A stretch of DNA of 64,000 nt, taken from NCBI GenBank assembly GCA_001914195.1, contig MKYF01000018.1, positions 1 through 64,000 of the forward strand. The letters are read 5' to 3'. Numbering within the stretch: position 1 is the stretch's first letter; each line of letters starts with the position of its first letter. Both the position numbers and the translations under genes were made by a program. Shown one piece after another: positions 51,823 to 60,744 of the stretch. This DNA is from Streptococcus mitis (lineage in GTDB: Bacteria > Bacillota > Bacilli > Lactobacillales > Streptococcaceae). The notes beneath the pieces were generated by a model that saw nothing but the letters and a program-made list of their open reading frames with translations, had not been told where the DNA came from and searched no databases.

Positions 51823-53982
51823 TTAAATCACACAGCTTTCACATTGGTTAGCACCGACTTCTCCACCATCATCTGTAAAGGTACGGACGTAGTAGATAGA
51901 CTTGATTCCCTTGTTAAAGGCATAGTTACGTAGGATAGACAAGTCACGTGTCGTTTGTTTGTTTTCTTTCTTCCATTCGTAAAGACCTTTTGGAATGTCA
52001 CTACGCATGAAGAGGGTGAGTGAAAGTCCTTGGTCCACATGCTCAGTTGCAGCAGCATAGACATCAATCACCTTACGCATATCCATGTCGTAAGCAGAAG
52101 TGTAGTAAGGAATGGTTTCTGTTGACAAGCCAGCAGCAGGATAGTAGATTTTACCGATTTTCTTTTCTTGACGTTCTTCGATACGTTGCGTAATCGGGTG
52201 GATAGAAGCAGAAACGTCATTGATGTAACTGATCGAACCATTTGGAGCAACAGCTAGACGGTTTTGGTGGTAAAGTCCATCTGCTTGAATCTTGTCGCGA
52301 AGTTCAGCCCAGTCAGCAGCACTTGGGATAAAGACATCTTTAAAGAGTTCTTTAACACGGTCTGATTTTGGAACAAATTCGCCTGTCACATACTTGTCGA
52401 AGTAGCTTCCGTTAGCATAGTCTGATTTTTCAAAGTTATGGAAGGTAATACCACGTTCACGCGCGATATTGTTTGATTCTACCAAGGTCCAGTAGTTCAT
52501 AAGCATAAAGTAGATGCTTGTAAATTCAACAGACTCAGGCGATCCATATTCAATCAATTGTTGGGCAAGGTAGCTGTGAAGTCCCATGGCACCAAGACCA
52601 AAGGTATGAGCTTGGCTATTTCCGTGGTCGATGGTAGGAACAGCTACGATGTGTGAACTATCTGTAACGAAAGTAAGGGCACGAACCATAGCACGGATAG
52701 AACGACCAAAGTCAGGTGAAGTCATCATGTTGACTACGTTGGTTGAACCAAGGTTACATGAAACGTCCGTTCCCATTTGAAGGAATTCTTGAGCATCGTT
52801 GATCAAGCTTGGTTCTTGGACTTGAAGAATCTCAGAACACAAGTTACTCATGATAATCTTACCATCAACAGGATTTGCACGGTTAGCCGTATCAATGTTG
52901 ACGACATAAGGGTAACCAGACTCTTGTTGCAATTTAGAGATTTCAGTTTCCAAATCACGCGCCTTGATTTTTGTCTTGCGGATATTTGGATTTGCGACCA
53001 ATTCATCGTATTTTTCAGTGATGTCGATATAGTTGAATGGCACACCATATTCAAGTTCTACAGAATATGGGCTGAAGAGGTACATTTCTTCATTTTTACG
53101 AGCCAATTCGTAGAATTTATCGGGTACCACGACACCAAGTGAAAGGGTCTTGACACGAACTTTTTCATCGGCGTTTTCTTTCTTAGTGGAAAGGAAGGCG
53201 ATGATATCTGGGTGAAAGACGTTGAGGTAGACAACACCGGCACCTTGACGTTGACCTAATTGGTTTGAGTAAGAGAAGCTATCTTCAAAAAGCTTCATAA
53301 CTGGTACGACACCAGAAGCTGCTCCTTCATAGCCCTTGATAGGAGCACCAGCTTCACGAAGGTTGCTGAGGGAAATTCCCACACCACCACCGATACGTGA
53401 AAGTTGAAGGGCAGAGTTGATAGAACGTCCAATAGAGTTCATGTCATCAGTTACTTGAATCAAGAAACAAGATACCAATTCACCACGACGAGCACGTCCA
53501 GCATTCAAGAAGGAAGGAGTAGCAGGTTGGTAGCGTTGGTGGATGATTTCATTGGCAATATCGATTGCAACAGCTTCATTCCCATCAGCGAAATAAAGGG
53601 CGTTAAAGAAGACACGGTCTTCCATACTTTCAAGATAATATTCACCGTCGTTTGTCTTCAAGGCATATTGATTGTAAAATTTATAAGCTGCCATAAAAGA
53701 CTTGAATTGGAAGTTTTGTTCTTTGATAAATTGATGCAATTCTTCCAAAAATTCTGGACGGTATTTCTTGATAAAGGCTGTTTCGATGTAGTTGTGTTCA
53801 ATGAGGTAGTTGATTTTATCTTTAATTGAATCAAAAACCATAGTGTTTGGAACGACATTTTCTTTAAAGAAAGCATCCAAGGCTTCCTTATCTTTATGAA
53901 GCATGATTTGTCCATTGACAGGACGGTTGATTTCGTTATTGAGACGGAAGTAAGTCACGTCCTCAAGATGTTTTAATCCCAT
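51823..53982 (-). CDS. nrdE: Class Ib ribonucleotide reductase alpha subunit
   Basis: Reduces ribonucleoside diphosphates. The 719-aa protein has the active-site NLCSEI (middle Cys/Glu), the thiyl region SNLRE with the first redox Cys in VSCFLIQ, the glycyl-free class I signature TETIPYYTSAYDMDM, and the C-terminal CESC relay Cys pair that NrdH reduces. It lacks an N-terminal ATP-cone, as NrdE proteins do. nrdH lies 80 bp upstream; nrdI is not in this cluster. Confidence 0.96.
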   Translation of the reverse strand: MGLKHLEDVTYFRLNNEINRPVNGQIMLHKDKEALDAFFKENVVPNTMVFDSIKDKINYLIEHNYIETAFIKKYRPEFLEELHQFIKEQNFQFKSFMAAYKFYNQYALKTNDGEYYLESMEDRVFFNALYFADGNEAVAIDIANEIIHQRYQPATPSFLNAGRARRGELVSCFLIQVTDDMNSIGRSINSALQLSRIGGGVGISLSNLREAGAPIKGYEGAASGVVPVMKLFEDSFSYSNQLGQRQGAGVVYLNVFHPDIIAFLSTKKENADEKVRVKTLSLGVVVPDKFYELARKNEEMYLFSPYSVELEYGVPFNYIDITEKYDELVANPNIRKTKIKARDLETEISKLQQESGYPYVVNIDTANRANPVDGKIIMSNLCSEILQVQEPSLINDAQEFLQMGTDVSCNLGSTNVVNMMTSPDFGRSIRAMVRALTFVTDSSHIVAVPTIDHGNSQAHTFGLGAMGLHSYLAQQLIEYGSPESVEFTSIYFMLMNYWTLVESNNIARERGITFHNFEKSDYANGSYFDKYVTGEFVPKSDRVKELFKDVFIPSAADWAELRDKIQADGLYHQNRLAVAPNGSISYINDVSASIHPITQRIEERQEKKIGKIYYPAAGLSTETIPYYTSAYDMDMRKVIDVYAAATEHVDQGLSLTLFMRSDIPKGLYEWKKENKQTTRDLSILRNYAFNKGIKSIYYVRTFTDDGGEVGANQCESCVI

Positions 53983-54062
53983 AAAATTTCCCTTATCTAA
54001 TTACAAAAGAAAGGCTTCTAAGTTAGCCCTAGAAGCAGTTTCTTCTGGATGATGTACTAAGA

Positions 54063-54281
54063 TTATGCTAATTGTTTCAGTTTTCCTGGTTGGAAACCTG
54101 AAAAGACTTCAGTTGGTGTTTGGATAACAGGAGCCGCGCTGAAACCGAGCTCTTTAACTTGATCGATGTACTCAGGTTGCTCATCAAGATTGATTTCGCG
54201 ATAAGCGACATTATTACTGTCCAAGAAACGTTTGGTCATTTTACATTGGACACAGTTATTTTTAGAATAAACGGTTACCAT
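54063..54281 (-). CDS. nrdH: Glutaredoxin-like NrdH redoxin
   Basis: A 72-aa thioredoxin-fold electron donor for NrdE with the CVQC motif (residues 10-13, preceded by SKNN) and cis-Pro in AAPVIQ. GAGGAG precedes the ATG. First gene of the nrdH-nrdE unit, divergent from ptsH. Confidence 0.95.
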   Translation of the reverse strand: MVTVYSKNNCVQCKMTKRFLDSNNVAYREINLDEQPEYIDQVKELGFSAAPVIQTPTEVFSGFQPGKLKQLA

Positions 54282-54316
54282 TGTGTAACTCCTCTTTCAA
54301 AATAGATTACTTTCTT

Positions 54317-54344
54317 AGTATATCAGAAAATAAATTTTTGTCAA
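54317..54344 (-). promoter_or_regulatory. nrdH promoter
   Basis: Minus-strand TTGACA (54339-54344), 16-bp spacer, TATACT (54317-54322), 36 bp before the nrdH ATG. Confidence 0.75.
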
Positions 54345-54393
54345 TGATTTGAAACTAAATATAGTGGTCAATTTTTCTACTCAAGGCAACAAA

Positions 54394-54471
54394 ACACAAT
54401 ATGTAGTGTTTGTTTTGTGAAATAGTGATGATTATCCTACAAGTAGTTTTTTGGAAAACTATATCCTGTGT
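54394..54471 (-). promoter_or_regulatory. Two NrdR-type boxes
   Basis: ACACAATATGTAGTGT (54394-54409) and AAACTATATCCTGTGT (54456-54471) resemble the NrdR consensus acaCwATATcttGTGT. They are 62 bp apart (about six turns) and lie 50-130 bp upstream of the nrdH -35. NrdR repression of nrdHE is inferred. Confidence 0.6.
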
Positions 54472-54540
54472 TTTGTTATCTAAAATAGAAGATTTTCAGG
54501 AAGTTATCTGAAAGGAAATCGAATAAATCCCATAAAATGC

Positions 54541-54569
54541 TTGAAAAAAATCCTAGAAGATGATATAAT
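54541..54569 (+). promoter_or_regulatory. ptsHI promoter
   Basis: TTGAAA (54541-54546), 17-bp spacer, TATAAT (54564-54569). Confidence 0.75.
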
Positions 54570-54631
54570 ACCAAATTGTAAGGGTTATCACATATAACTC
54601 AAAAAAGAAAGAACAAAAGGAGAGTCAAACT

Positions 54632-54895
54632 ATGGCTTCTAAAGATTTCCACGTAGTGGCAGAAACAGGTATTCACGCACGTCCAGCAACATTGTTGGTA
54701 CAAACTGCTAGCAAATTTGCTTCAGATATCACTCTTGAGTACAAAGGTAAATCAGTTAACCTTAAATCAATCATGGGTGTTATGAGTCTTGGTGTTGGCC
54801 AAGGTGCTGACGTAACTATCTCAGCTGAAGGTGCAGATGCAGATGACGCTATCGCTGCAATCTCAGAAACAATGGAAAAAGAAGGATTGGCATAA
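54632..54895 (+). CDS. ptsH: Phosphocarrier protein HPr
   Basis: General PTS phosphocarrier, 87 aa. His15 in GIHARPATL takes phosphate from EI; Ser46 in LKSIMGVMSLG is the HPr-kinase site by which HPr becomes CcpA co-repressor. It supplies all PTS systems in this window. AAAGGAG precedes the ATG. Very strong codon bias. Confidence 0.98.
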   Translation: MASKDFHVVAETGIHARPATLLVQTASKFASDITLEYKGKSVNLKSIMGVMSLGVGQGADVTISAEGADADDAIAAISETMEKEGLA

Positions 54896-54900
54896 GGAAA

Positions 54901-56634
54901 ATGACAGAAATGCTTAAAGGAATCGCGGCATCTGACGGTGTTGCAGTTGCAAAAGCATATCTACTCGTTCAACCGGATTTGTCATTCGAGACTATTTCAG
55001 TCGAAGATACAAACGCAGAAGAGGCTCGTTTGGATGTAGCTCTTGAAGCTTCTCAAAACGAGCTTTCTCTTATCCGTGAGAAAGCTGTAGGTACGCTTGG
55101 TGAAGAAGCGGCTCAAGTTTTTGACGCTCATTTGATGGTTCTTTCTGACCCAGAATTGATTGGTCAGATTAAAGAAACAATCCGTGCTAAGAAAGTAAAT
55201 GCAGAAGCAGGTCTTAAAGAAGTGACTGACATGTTCATCACTATCTTTGAAGGTATGGAAGACAACCCATACATGCAAGAACGTGCAGCGGATATCCGCG
55301 ACGTGACAAAACGTGTATTGGCAAACCTTCTTGGTAAGAAATTGCCAAACCCAGCTTCTATCAACGAAGAAGTAATCGTGATTGCGCATGACTTGACACC
55401 ATCTGATACAGCTCAATTGGACAAAAACTTTGTAAAAGCTTTTGTAACAAACATCGGTGGACGTACAAGCCACTCAGCTATCATGGCACGTACACTTGAA
55501 ATTGCAGCTGTATTGGGAACAAATAACATCACTGAAGTAGTGAAAGACGGTGATATCCTTGCCGTTAACGGAATCACTGGTGAAGTGATTATCAACCCAA
55601 CAGATGAACAAGCGGCAGAATTTAAAGCAGCTGGTGAAGCTTATGCTAAACAAAAAGCTGAATGGGCACTTTTGAAAGATGCTCAAACAGTGACTGCTGA
55701 CGGTAAACACTTCGAGTTGGCAGCTAACATCGGTACTCCAAAAGACGTTGAAGGTGTTAACAACAACGGTGCTGAAGCTGTTGGACTTTACCGTACAGAA
55801 TTCTTGTACATGGATTCTCAAGACTTCCCAACTGAAGATGAGCAGTATGAAGCATACAAGGCTGTTCTTGAGGGAATGAATGGTAAACCAGTAGTTGTTC
55901 GTACAATGGATATCGGTGGAGATAAGGAACTTCCTTACTTTGATATGCCACACGAAATGAACCCATTCCTTGGCTTCCGTGCCCTTCGTATCTCTATTTC
56001 TGAAACTGGAGATGCAATGTTCCGTACACAAATCCGTGCCCTTCTTCGTGCTTCTGTTCATGGTCAATTGCGTATCATGTTCCCAATGGTTGCCCTTTTG
56101 AAAGAATTCCGTGCAGCTAAAGCAGTTTATGAAGAAGAAAAAGCAAACCTTCTTGCAGAAGGTGTTGCAGTTGCGGATGACATCCAAGTTGGTATCATGA
56201 TTGAAATCCCTGCAGCAGCGATGCTTGCAGATCAATTTGCAAAAGAAGTAGACTTCATGTCAATTGGTACAAACGACTTGATCCAATACTCAATGGCAGC
56301 AGACCGTATGAACGAGCAAGTTTCATACCTTTACCAACCATATAACCCATCAATCCTTCGCTTGATCAACAATGTTATCAAGGCAGCTCATGCTGAAGGT
56401 AAATGGGCTGGTATGTGTGGTGAGATGGCTGGTGACCAAAAAGCTGTTCCACTTCTTGTCGGAATGGGCTTGGATGAGTTTTCTATGTCAGCAACATCAG
56501 TACTTCGTACACGTAGCTTGATGAAAAAATTGGACACTGCTAAGATGGAAGAGTACGCTAACCGTGCCCTTACAGAGTGTTCAACAATGGAAGAAGTCCT
56601 TGAACTTCAAAAAGAATACGTTAACTTTGATTAA
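54901..56634 (+). CDS. ptsI: PTS enzyme I
   Basis: Transfers phosphate from PEP to HPr. The 577-aa protein has the phospho-His in GGRTSHSAIMAR (His191 counted from the first ATG), the PEP-binding GLYRTEFLYM and IGTNDLIQY, and the C-terminal Cys in GMCGEMAGD. The first ATG is only a base or two after the AAGGAA site, and the ATG at 54910 (MLKGIAASDG) is better spaced; I keep the conventional start but the shorter form is plausible. Co-transcribed with ptsH. Confidence 0.96.
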   Translation: MTEMLKGIAASDGVAVAKAYLLVQPDLSFETISVEDTNAEEARLDVALEASQNELSLIREKAVGTLGEEAAQVFDAHLMVLSDPELIGQIKETIRAKKVNAEAGLKEVTDMFITIFEGMEDNPYMQERAADIRDVTKRVLANLLGKKLPNPASINEEVIVIAHDLTPSDTAQLDKNFVKAFVTNIGGRTSHSAIMARTLEIAAVLGTNNITEVVKDGDILAVNGITGEVIINPTDEQAAEFKAAGEAYAKQKAEWALLKDAQTVTADGKHFELAANIGTPKDVEGVNNNGAEAVGLYRTEFLYMDSQDFPTEDEQYEAYKAVLEGMNGKPVVVRTMDIGGDKELPYFDMPHEMNPFLGFRALRISISETGDAMFRTQIRALLRASVHGQLRIMFPMVALLKEFRAAKAVYEEEKANLLAEGVAVADDIQVGIMIEIPAAAMLADQFAKEVDFMSIGTNDLIQYSMAADRMNEQVSYLYQPYNPSILRLINNVIKAAHAEGKWAGMCGEMAGDQKAVPLLVGMGLDEFSMSATSVLRTRSLMKKLDTAKMEEYANRALTECSTMEEVLELQKEYVNFD

Positions 56635-56641
56635 TGTCATT

Positions 56642-56670
56642 AACCTTGTAACCTAGTTGCAAGGTTTTTT
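56642..56670 (+). terminator. Terminator of ptsHI
   Basis: AACCTTG (56642-56648) pairs with CAAGGTT (56660-56666), then Ts. Confidence 0.85.
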
Positions 56671-56767
56671 GATACATTCGGGAATAATATAGTCTTGTAA
56701 AGTCCACTTTTCAATGGTTCAGAGGCATGGTATAATAGGGGAAAGTAATTAGAATAAGAGAGAAACC

Positions 56768-57262
56768 ATGTCTAAAGAAATTGATATTGAGTACTACCAC
56801 CAGCTAGCCTTACAAAAGCAGAAGGAGCATCGAAAAGTTTTAGCTAATTTAAAGAAAAAGCCACCAAAAAATCTAGATAAGATAGCCCAGCAGATTCACC
56901 AAGAAGTCTTTGCGGAGATTGATTGTACGGCCTGTGCCAACTGTTGCAAGACATTGGGACCTGACTTTAAAGAAGCGGATATCACACGGATTGCTAAGTA
57001 TTTTAAGATGAAATTACCAGCTTTTGAAGCGGAGTTTCTGCAGGTAGATGAAGATGGGGATAAGGTTTTTAAATCCATGCCTTGTCCCTTTCTAGGAGGA
57101 GATAATCTTTGTTCCATCTATGACGTTCGTCCAAAGGCCTGTCGAGAGTTCCCCCATACAGATCGCAAAAAGATCCATCAAATCAACCATTTGACGATTA
57201 AGAATACTTTGACCTGTCCAGCAGCCTATCTCTTTGTTGAGAAATTAAAGGATAAGTTATAG
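56768..57262 (+). CDS. YkgJ-type cysteine-cluster protein
   Basis: A 164-aa protein of the YkgJ / Fe-S-or-zinc cluster family, with Cys in DCTACANCCKTLG (near 54-63), PCPFLGGDNLCSIYDVRPKACREFPH (near 105-130), and a last Cys in LTCPAAY. These are typical metal ligands of the family; function is unknown. The N-terminus is Lys-rich. A TATAAT with extended TGG precedes it. 57 bp upstream of a DfsB-like gene, probably co-transcribed. Confidence 0.82.
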   Translation: MSKEIDIEYYHQLALQKQKEHRKVLANLKKKPPKNLDKIAQQIHQEVFAEIDCTACANCCKTLGPDFKEADITRIAKYFKMKLPAFEAEFLQVDEDGDKVFKSMPCPFLGGDNLCSIYDVRPKACREFPHTDRKKIHQINHLTIKNTLTCPAAYLFVEKLKDKL

Positions 57263-57319
57263 AGATTTAAAGGATAAAAAATCTCTAATAATAACTAGTA
57301 ATATGAAGGGAGTACTCCT

Positions 57320-57859
57320 GTGCCTAGACCGAAAACAAAAGAGGAGCTAATGCTGGCCTCTAAGGAAAACTATGAAAAGCTCAATCGTTTCATCTCCCAA
57401 CTAAGTGAAGATGAGCTACAGACTCCATTTGATTTTTCAAGGGACCCAAAGAAAAAAGAAGCTCACTGGAAAAGGGATAAAAATCTACGGGATGTCTTGA
57501 TCCATCTTTATGAATGGCAGCAGTTACTTTTGACTTGGGTACATTCTAATCAAAAAGGTCACGAAAGACCTTTTCTTCCTGAACCTTATAATTGGAAAAC
57601 TTATGGAGAAATGAATGTCGTTTTTTGGAAGAAGCACCAGAAAACCTCCTTAGAGGAAGCGACTAGACTCTTAGAACAATCACATAGAGAGGTTTTAGAG
57701 TTGATAGAAGTTTTTATCAATGACGAACTCTTTATCAAAGGTATCTATAAGTGGACGGGTGGGACAAGTCTAGGTTCCTATTTTGTTAGTAGCACGTCAA
57801 GCCACTATGATTGGTCTCTGAAAAAACTCAAAGCTCATCGGAAGAATTGTAAGGTATAG
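57320..57859 (+). CDS. ClbS/DfsB-family four-helix protein
   Basis: A 179-aa protein of the DUF1706/ClbS-DfsB type (DinB-like four-helix bundle), with MPRPKTKEELMLASKENYEKL, NLRDVLIHLYEWQQLLLTW, and a His-containing final helix (SSHYDWSLKKLKAH). Some relatives protect DNA from colibactin, but most are uncharacterised, so a function should not be assumed. GTG start with AAGGGAG upstream. A mitis-group repeat lies 43 bp after its stop. Confidence 0.8.
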   Translation: MPRPKTKEELMLASKENYEKLNRFISQLSEDELQTPFDFSRDPKKKEAHWKRDKNLRDVLIHLYEWQQLLLTWVHSNQKGHERPFLPEPYNWKTYGEMNVVFWKKHQKTSLEEATRLLEQSHREVLELIEVFINDELFIKGIYKWTGGTSLGSYFVSSTSSHYDWSLKKLKAHRKNCKV

Positions 57860-57901
57860 ATGGACTATTTGAAATTGCAAGAATGAGTTCTTTTAAACGT
57901 A

Positions 57902-58007
57902 ATACTCTTCGAAAATCAAATTCAAACTGCGTCAACGTCGCCTTGCCGTACTCAAGTACAGCCTGCGGCTAGTTTCCTAGTTTGCTTTTTTGATTTTCAT
58001 TGAGTAT
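57902..58007. repeat. Mitis-group intergenic repeat, copy B
   Basis: A 106-bp unit beginning ATACTCTTCGAAAATCA and ending TGATTTTCATTGAGTAT, imperfect inverted ends (14 of 17). The core is nearly identical to copy C at 61846 and related to copy A at 37077. Such units are scattered in genomes of this group; how they move is unknown to me. Confidence 0.88.
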
Positions 58008-58017
58008 AAGATAAAAA

Positions 58018-58047
58018 CAAAGGGCTATCAAGTGATGTAGCCCTTTT
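58018..58047 (-). terminator. Terminator of dhaS-dhaQ (bidirectional)
   Basis: AAAGGGCTA and TAGCCCTTT are complementary around a 10-nt loop; T runs on both strands. Confidence 0.8.
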
Positions 58048-58063
58048 GAGTTATACAAGCAAA

Positions 58064-59053
58064 TTACCATGCAAAAGCTGTCGTTGGAGCATTGAGCGCT
58101 TCTAACCACTGTTTATTTTTTACGGGGCAAAGAGTTACGGATATACCTGCCATATCCAAACTGGTCATAAATGTTCCTGATTTTATAAAGGTAATAGTGA
58201 CTCCTTCAATTTCTAAGAGTTGAAGGAGATCATTGATAAAAATACCCATTTCTAGGTTGGTAGTAGTGCCTAGATTATTTACAAGCAATATAAAATGATC
58301 ACCCTTTTTCCAATGATAGTGCAATCTTAATTTACTTATAATTTCATTTGCAAGGATTTCCGATGATTGGAATGGGACGATACGATAGCCTTCTTCGCCA
58401 TGTATCCCAATACCATAAGAAATATTTCCTTCTTCCAAGTTAAATAGTGGAAAGGTGTCTTGGGGGAGACTAGCAGCTTTCGTTGCAAAGCCAATTGTTG
58501 CGATTTCGGGAGCAAGTTCATGACCTAAATCAGTTAGTTGTTCTATGTCGGCACCGTTTTGAGCTGCATATCCTAGGATTTTATGAAGCAAAATTGTACC
58601 TGCAAGCCCTCTTCCTCTAATTTGAAATCTATTGTTAGGTTCAATTGAAATATCGTCGTGCGCTAGACTATAGCCAACTTTAATCCCTTCTTGTCTAGCA
58701 GTGTTAATGGCTGAGCTAAATTCTTTGATGTCTGCTTCGAAATTTTTTACAATGATGAAGACACCGTGACCATTGTTTAAAAAACGAATGGACTCTAAGA
58801 TTTCAGTTCTTGTAGGTGGAGTAAATAATTGGCCATAGATAGCAGCGGTAAGCATTCCTTCTCCCACATATCCAATATGCGCAGGTTCGTGACCGGAACC
58901 TCCACCCGACAATATTGGAACTTGATGAGGATTGCGATTTTTTTGATAGACTAATGGTAAGGTAGGGTGTTTTTCTAATTCAGGATGACTGCTGACAGTT
59001 GCTGAAATGTAACTTGAAATAATTTTCTGTTTATGATTTGAAATAAATGTCAT
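58064..59053 (-). CDS. dhaQ: DhaK paralogue DhaQ, coactivator of DhaS
   Basis: A 329-aa homologue of DhaK. In Lactococcus the DhaQ paralogue binds dihydroxyacetone and activates DhaS. It keeps GGGSGHEPAHIGYVG and the substrate-binding His in GIHGEEGYR. It differs from DhaK (59734) along its length and lacks a partner dhaL in its own operon. It overlaps dhaS by 4 bp (ATGA), so both are coupled, which supports the regulatory role. No enzymatic role is excluded. Confidence 0.85.
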   Translation of the reverse strand: MTFISNHKQKIISSYISATVSSHPELEKHPTLPLVYQKNRNPHQVPILSGGGSGHEPAHIGYVGEGMLTAAIYGQLFTPPTRTEILESIRFLNNGHGVFIIVKNFEADIKEFSSAINTARQEGIKVGYSLAHDDISIEPNNRFQIRGRGLAGTILLHKILGYAAQNGADIEQLTDLGHELAPEIATIGFATKAASLPQDTFPLFNLEEGNISYGIGIHGEEGYRIVPFQSSEILANEIISKLRLHYHWKKGDHFILLVNNLGTTTNLEMGIFINDLLQLLEIEGVTITFIKSGTFMTSLDMAGISVTLCPVKNKQWLEALNAPTTAFAW

Positions 59054-59580
59054 TGTGGTCTCTTTCCAATAATTGTCATGATTAGAAAGTCTGGTTGTGG
59101 AACTGGACTTTTTTTATTGACGTAAGCCTTCACGATTTCTGCTAGAGCATGTGAATGATAGTCTAGCAAAAAACAAGTATAAGCAGATGAATCGATATCA
59201 ATCTGACCGTATTCTTTTAAAATTTTTGATACAAGCAAGCGACAGTAGCTGATAAAGTGGTCATAGAAGTTATTTTGTCCTTGAATATCAAAAAGTTGAA
59301 TATAAAAATCACGCTCTTGTTCGAAATAAAAAAATAATTCTTGTAATAGTTTTTGGCCTGAAATGAAGTCCAAGTTATTGGTGATATACTCGGTTAAGTC
59401 ATTTTCAAATATCCAGTCTAGCAGTTCATATTTGTCAAGAAAGTGATTATAAAAGGTCTGTCTACGAATGCCAGCTGATTCCATGATATCTACAATGGAG
59501 ATTTTGTCAAATTCTCTAGTAGCTAATAGGTCTCTAAATGCCTTGGCAATCCGTTTTTTTGTAATAAGTGATGATGCCAT
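59050..59580 (-). CDS. dhaS: TetR-fold activator DhaS
   Basis: A 176-aa TetR-family regulator (HTH about 8-50, DKISIVDIMESAGIRRQTFYNHFLDKYELLDWIF in pieces), of the DhaS type known to activate dhaKLM rather than repress. Its operator-like sequence lies before dhaK. GAAAGG precedes the ATG; a TGGTAAAAT extended -10 is seen at 59606-59614 on the minus strand. A perfect TTTTAAAC-GG-GTTTAAAA palindrome (59623-59640) covers the expected -35. Confidence 0.85.
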   Translation of the reverse strand: MASSLITKKRIAKAFRDLLATREFDKISIVDIMESAGIRRQTFYNHFLDKYELLDWIFENDLTEYITNNLDFISGQKLLQELFFYFEQERDFYIQLFDIQGQNNFYDHFISYCRLLVSKILKEYGQIDIDSSAYTCFLLDYHSHALAEIVKAYVNKKSPVPQPDFLIMTIIGKRPQ

Positions 59581-59642
59581 AGGAAACCTTTCTTTTACTT
59601 ACTTCATTTTACCAAAAAAATGTTTTAAACGGGTTTAAAAGG

Positions 59643-59694
59643 GGACAAATAATAGAATCTGTCCCTTATCATCCAGCGATAAAAAATATATAAT
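59643..59694 (+). promoter_or_regulatory. dhaK promoter with DhaS operator
   Basis: GGACAAAT-N6-ATCTGTCC (59643-59664) closely matches the lactococcal DhaS site GGACACAT-N6-ATTTGTCC (recalled). It directly abuts a weak -35 TTATCA (59666-59671), 17 bp before TATAAT (59689-59694), the expected place for an activator. Confidence 0.75.
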
Positions 59695-59733
59695 GAAAGC
59701 GAAAACAAAGGTACATGCCGAAAGGAGTTTCTC

Positions 59734-60723
59734 ATGAAAAAAATTATAAATGAACCGACACAAGTTGTTGATGAAATGTTGCAGGGATTGTCATTCATGC
59801 ATGATGACTTGGTTCAACGCTTAGATGGTTTTGATGTCATTGTTAGAAAGGCAGAAAAGACAGGAAAAGTTGGACTCATTTCAGGTGGAGGTTCAGGACA
59901 TGAACCAAGTCATGCTGGATTTGTAGGAGATGGAATGTTGTCTGCTGCCATTTGTGGAGCAGTCTTCACTTCCCCTACTCCGGACCAAATTTTAGAAGCC
60001 ATTAAGGCGGCTGATGAAGGTGCTGGAGTTTTCATGGTCATCAAGAACTATTCTGGGGACATCATGAACTTTGAAATTGCACAAGAACTTGCTGAAATGG
60101 AAGGTATTGATGTAGCAAGTGTTGTAGTCGATGATGATATTGCGGTTGAAAATAGTCTCTATACCCAAGGTCGTCGAGGTGTCGCAGGTACTATATTAGT
60201 CCATAAAATTTTGGGAGATGCGGCTCGTTCTGGTAAATCATTATCTGAAATGAAGGACTTGGCCGATAAACTTGTGTTAGAAATTAAAACAATTGGGCTG
60301 GCCCTGTCTGGAGCAACCGTTCCTGAAGTTGGGAAACCAGGTTTTGTTCTAGAAGATGATGAATTTGAATATGGAGTTGGTATCCACGGTGAACCGGGAT
60401 ATAAGAAAGAGAAAATGCAACCTTCAGCACAATTGGCTTCAGAATTGGTTGAAAAATTATCTGAAGGTTTTCAACTTAAAGCTGGAGAACGCTATGGCCT
60501 TCTCATCAATGGTTTAGGAAGCACTCCTCTTATGGAGCAATACGTATTTGCAAATGATGTGGCTAAATTACTCCATGAAAAAGGTGTTGAGTTGGCATTT
60601 AAGAAAATTGGAAACTATATGACCTCAATTGATATGGCTGGTTTGTCATTAACATTGATTCGCTTGGCAGATGATGAGTGGTTGGATGCTCTAAATGCAC
60701 CTGTTACTACACCAGCTTGGTAA
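59734..60723 (+). CDS. dhaK: Dihydroxyacetone kinase subunit K
   Basis: Binds dihydroxyacetone covalently through His218 (GIHGEPG) for phosphorylation by DhaL-ATP. The 329-aa protein has GGGSGHEPSHAGFVGDGML and the family C-terminus SLTLIRLADDEWLDALNAPVTTPAW. AAAGGAG precedes the ATG. First gene of dhaK-dhaL-dhaM. Confidence 0.95.
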   Translation: MKKIINEPTQVVDEMLQGLSFMHDDLVQRLDGFDVIVRKAEKTGKVGLISGGGSGHEPSHAGFVGDGMLSAAICGAVFTSPTPDQILEAIKAADEGAGVFMVIKNYSGDIMNFEIAQELAEMEGIDVASVVVDDDIAVENSLYTQGRRGVAGTILVHKILGDAARSGKSLSEMKDLADKLVLEIKTIGLALSGATVPEVGKPGFVLEDDEFEYGVGIHGEPGYKKEKMQPSAQLASELVEKLSEGFQLKAGERYGLLINGLGSTPLMEQYVFANDVAKLLHEKGVELAFKKIGNYMTSIDMAGLSLTLIRLADDEWLDALNAPVTTPAW

Positions 60724-60744
60724 AATTCAAGGAGGAAATGTCGC

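Noticed and set aside
53404..53829. 141-codon frame on the plus strand in nrdE
   Set aside because: Shadow of nrdE, with low-complexity hydrophobic composition and no ribosome binding site.
55474..56235. Long open frame (253 codons) on the minus strand
   Set aside because: It lies antisense within ptsI, whose strong codon bias leaves the opposite strand open. The translation is Cys/Phe/His-rich and has no family resemblance or ribosome binding site.
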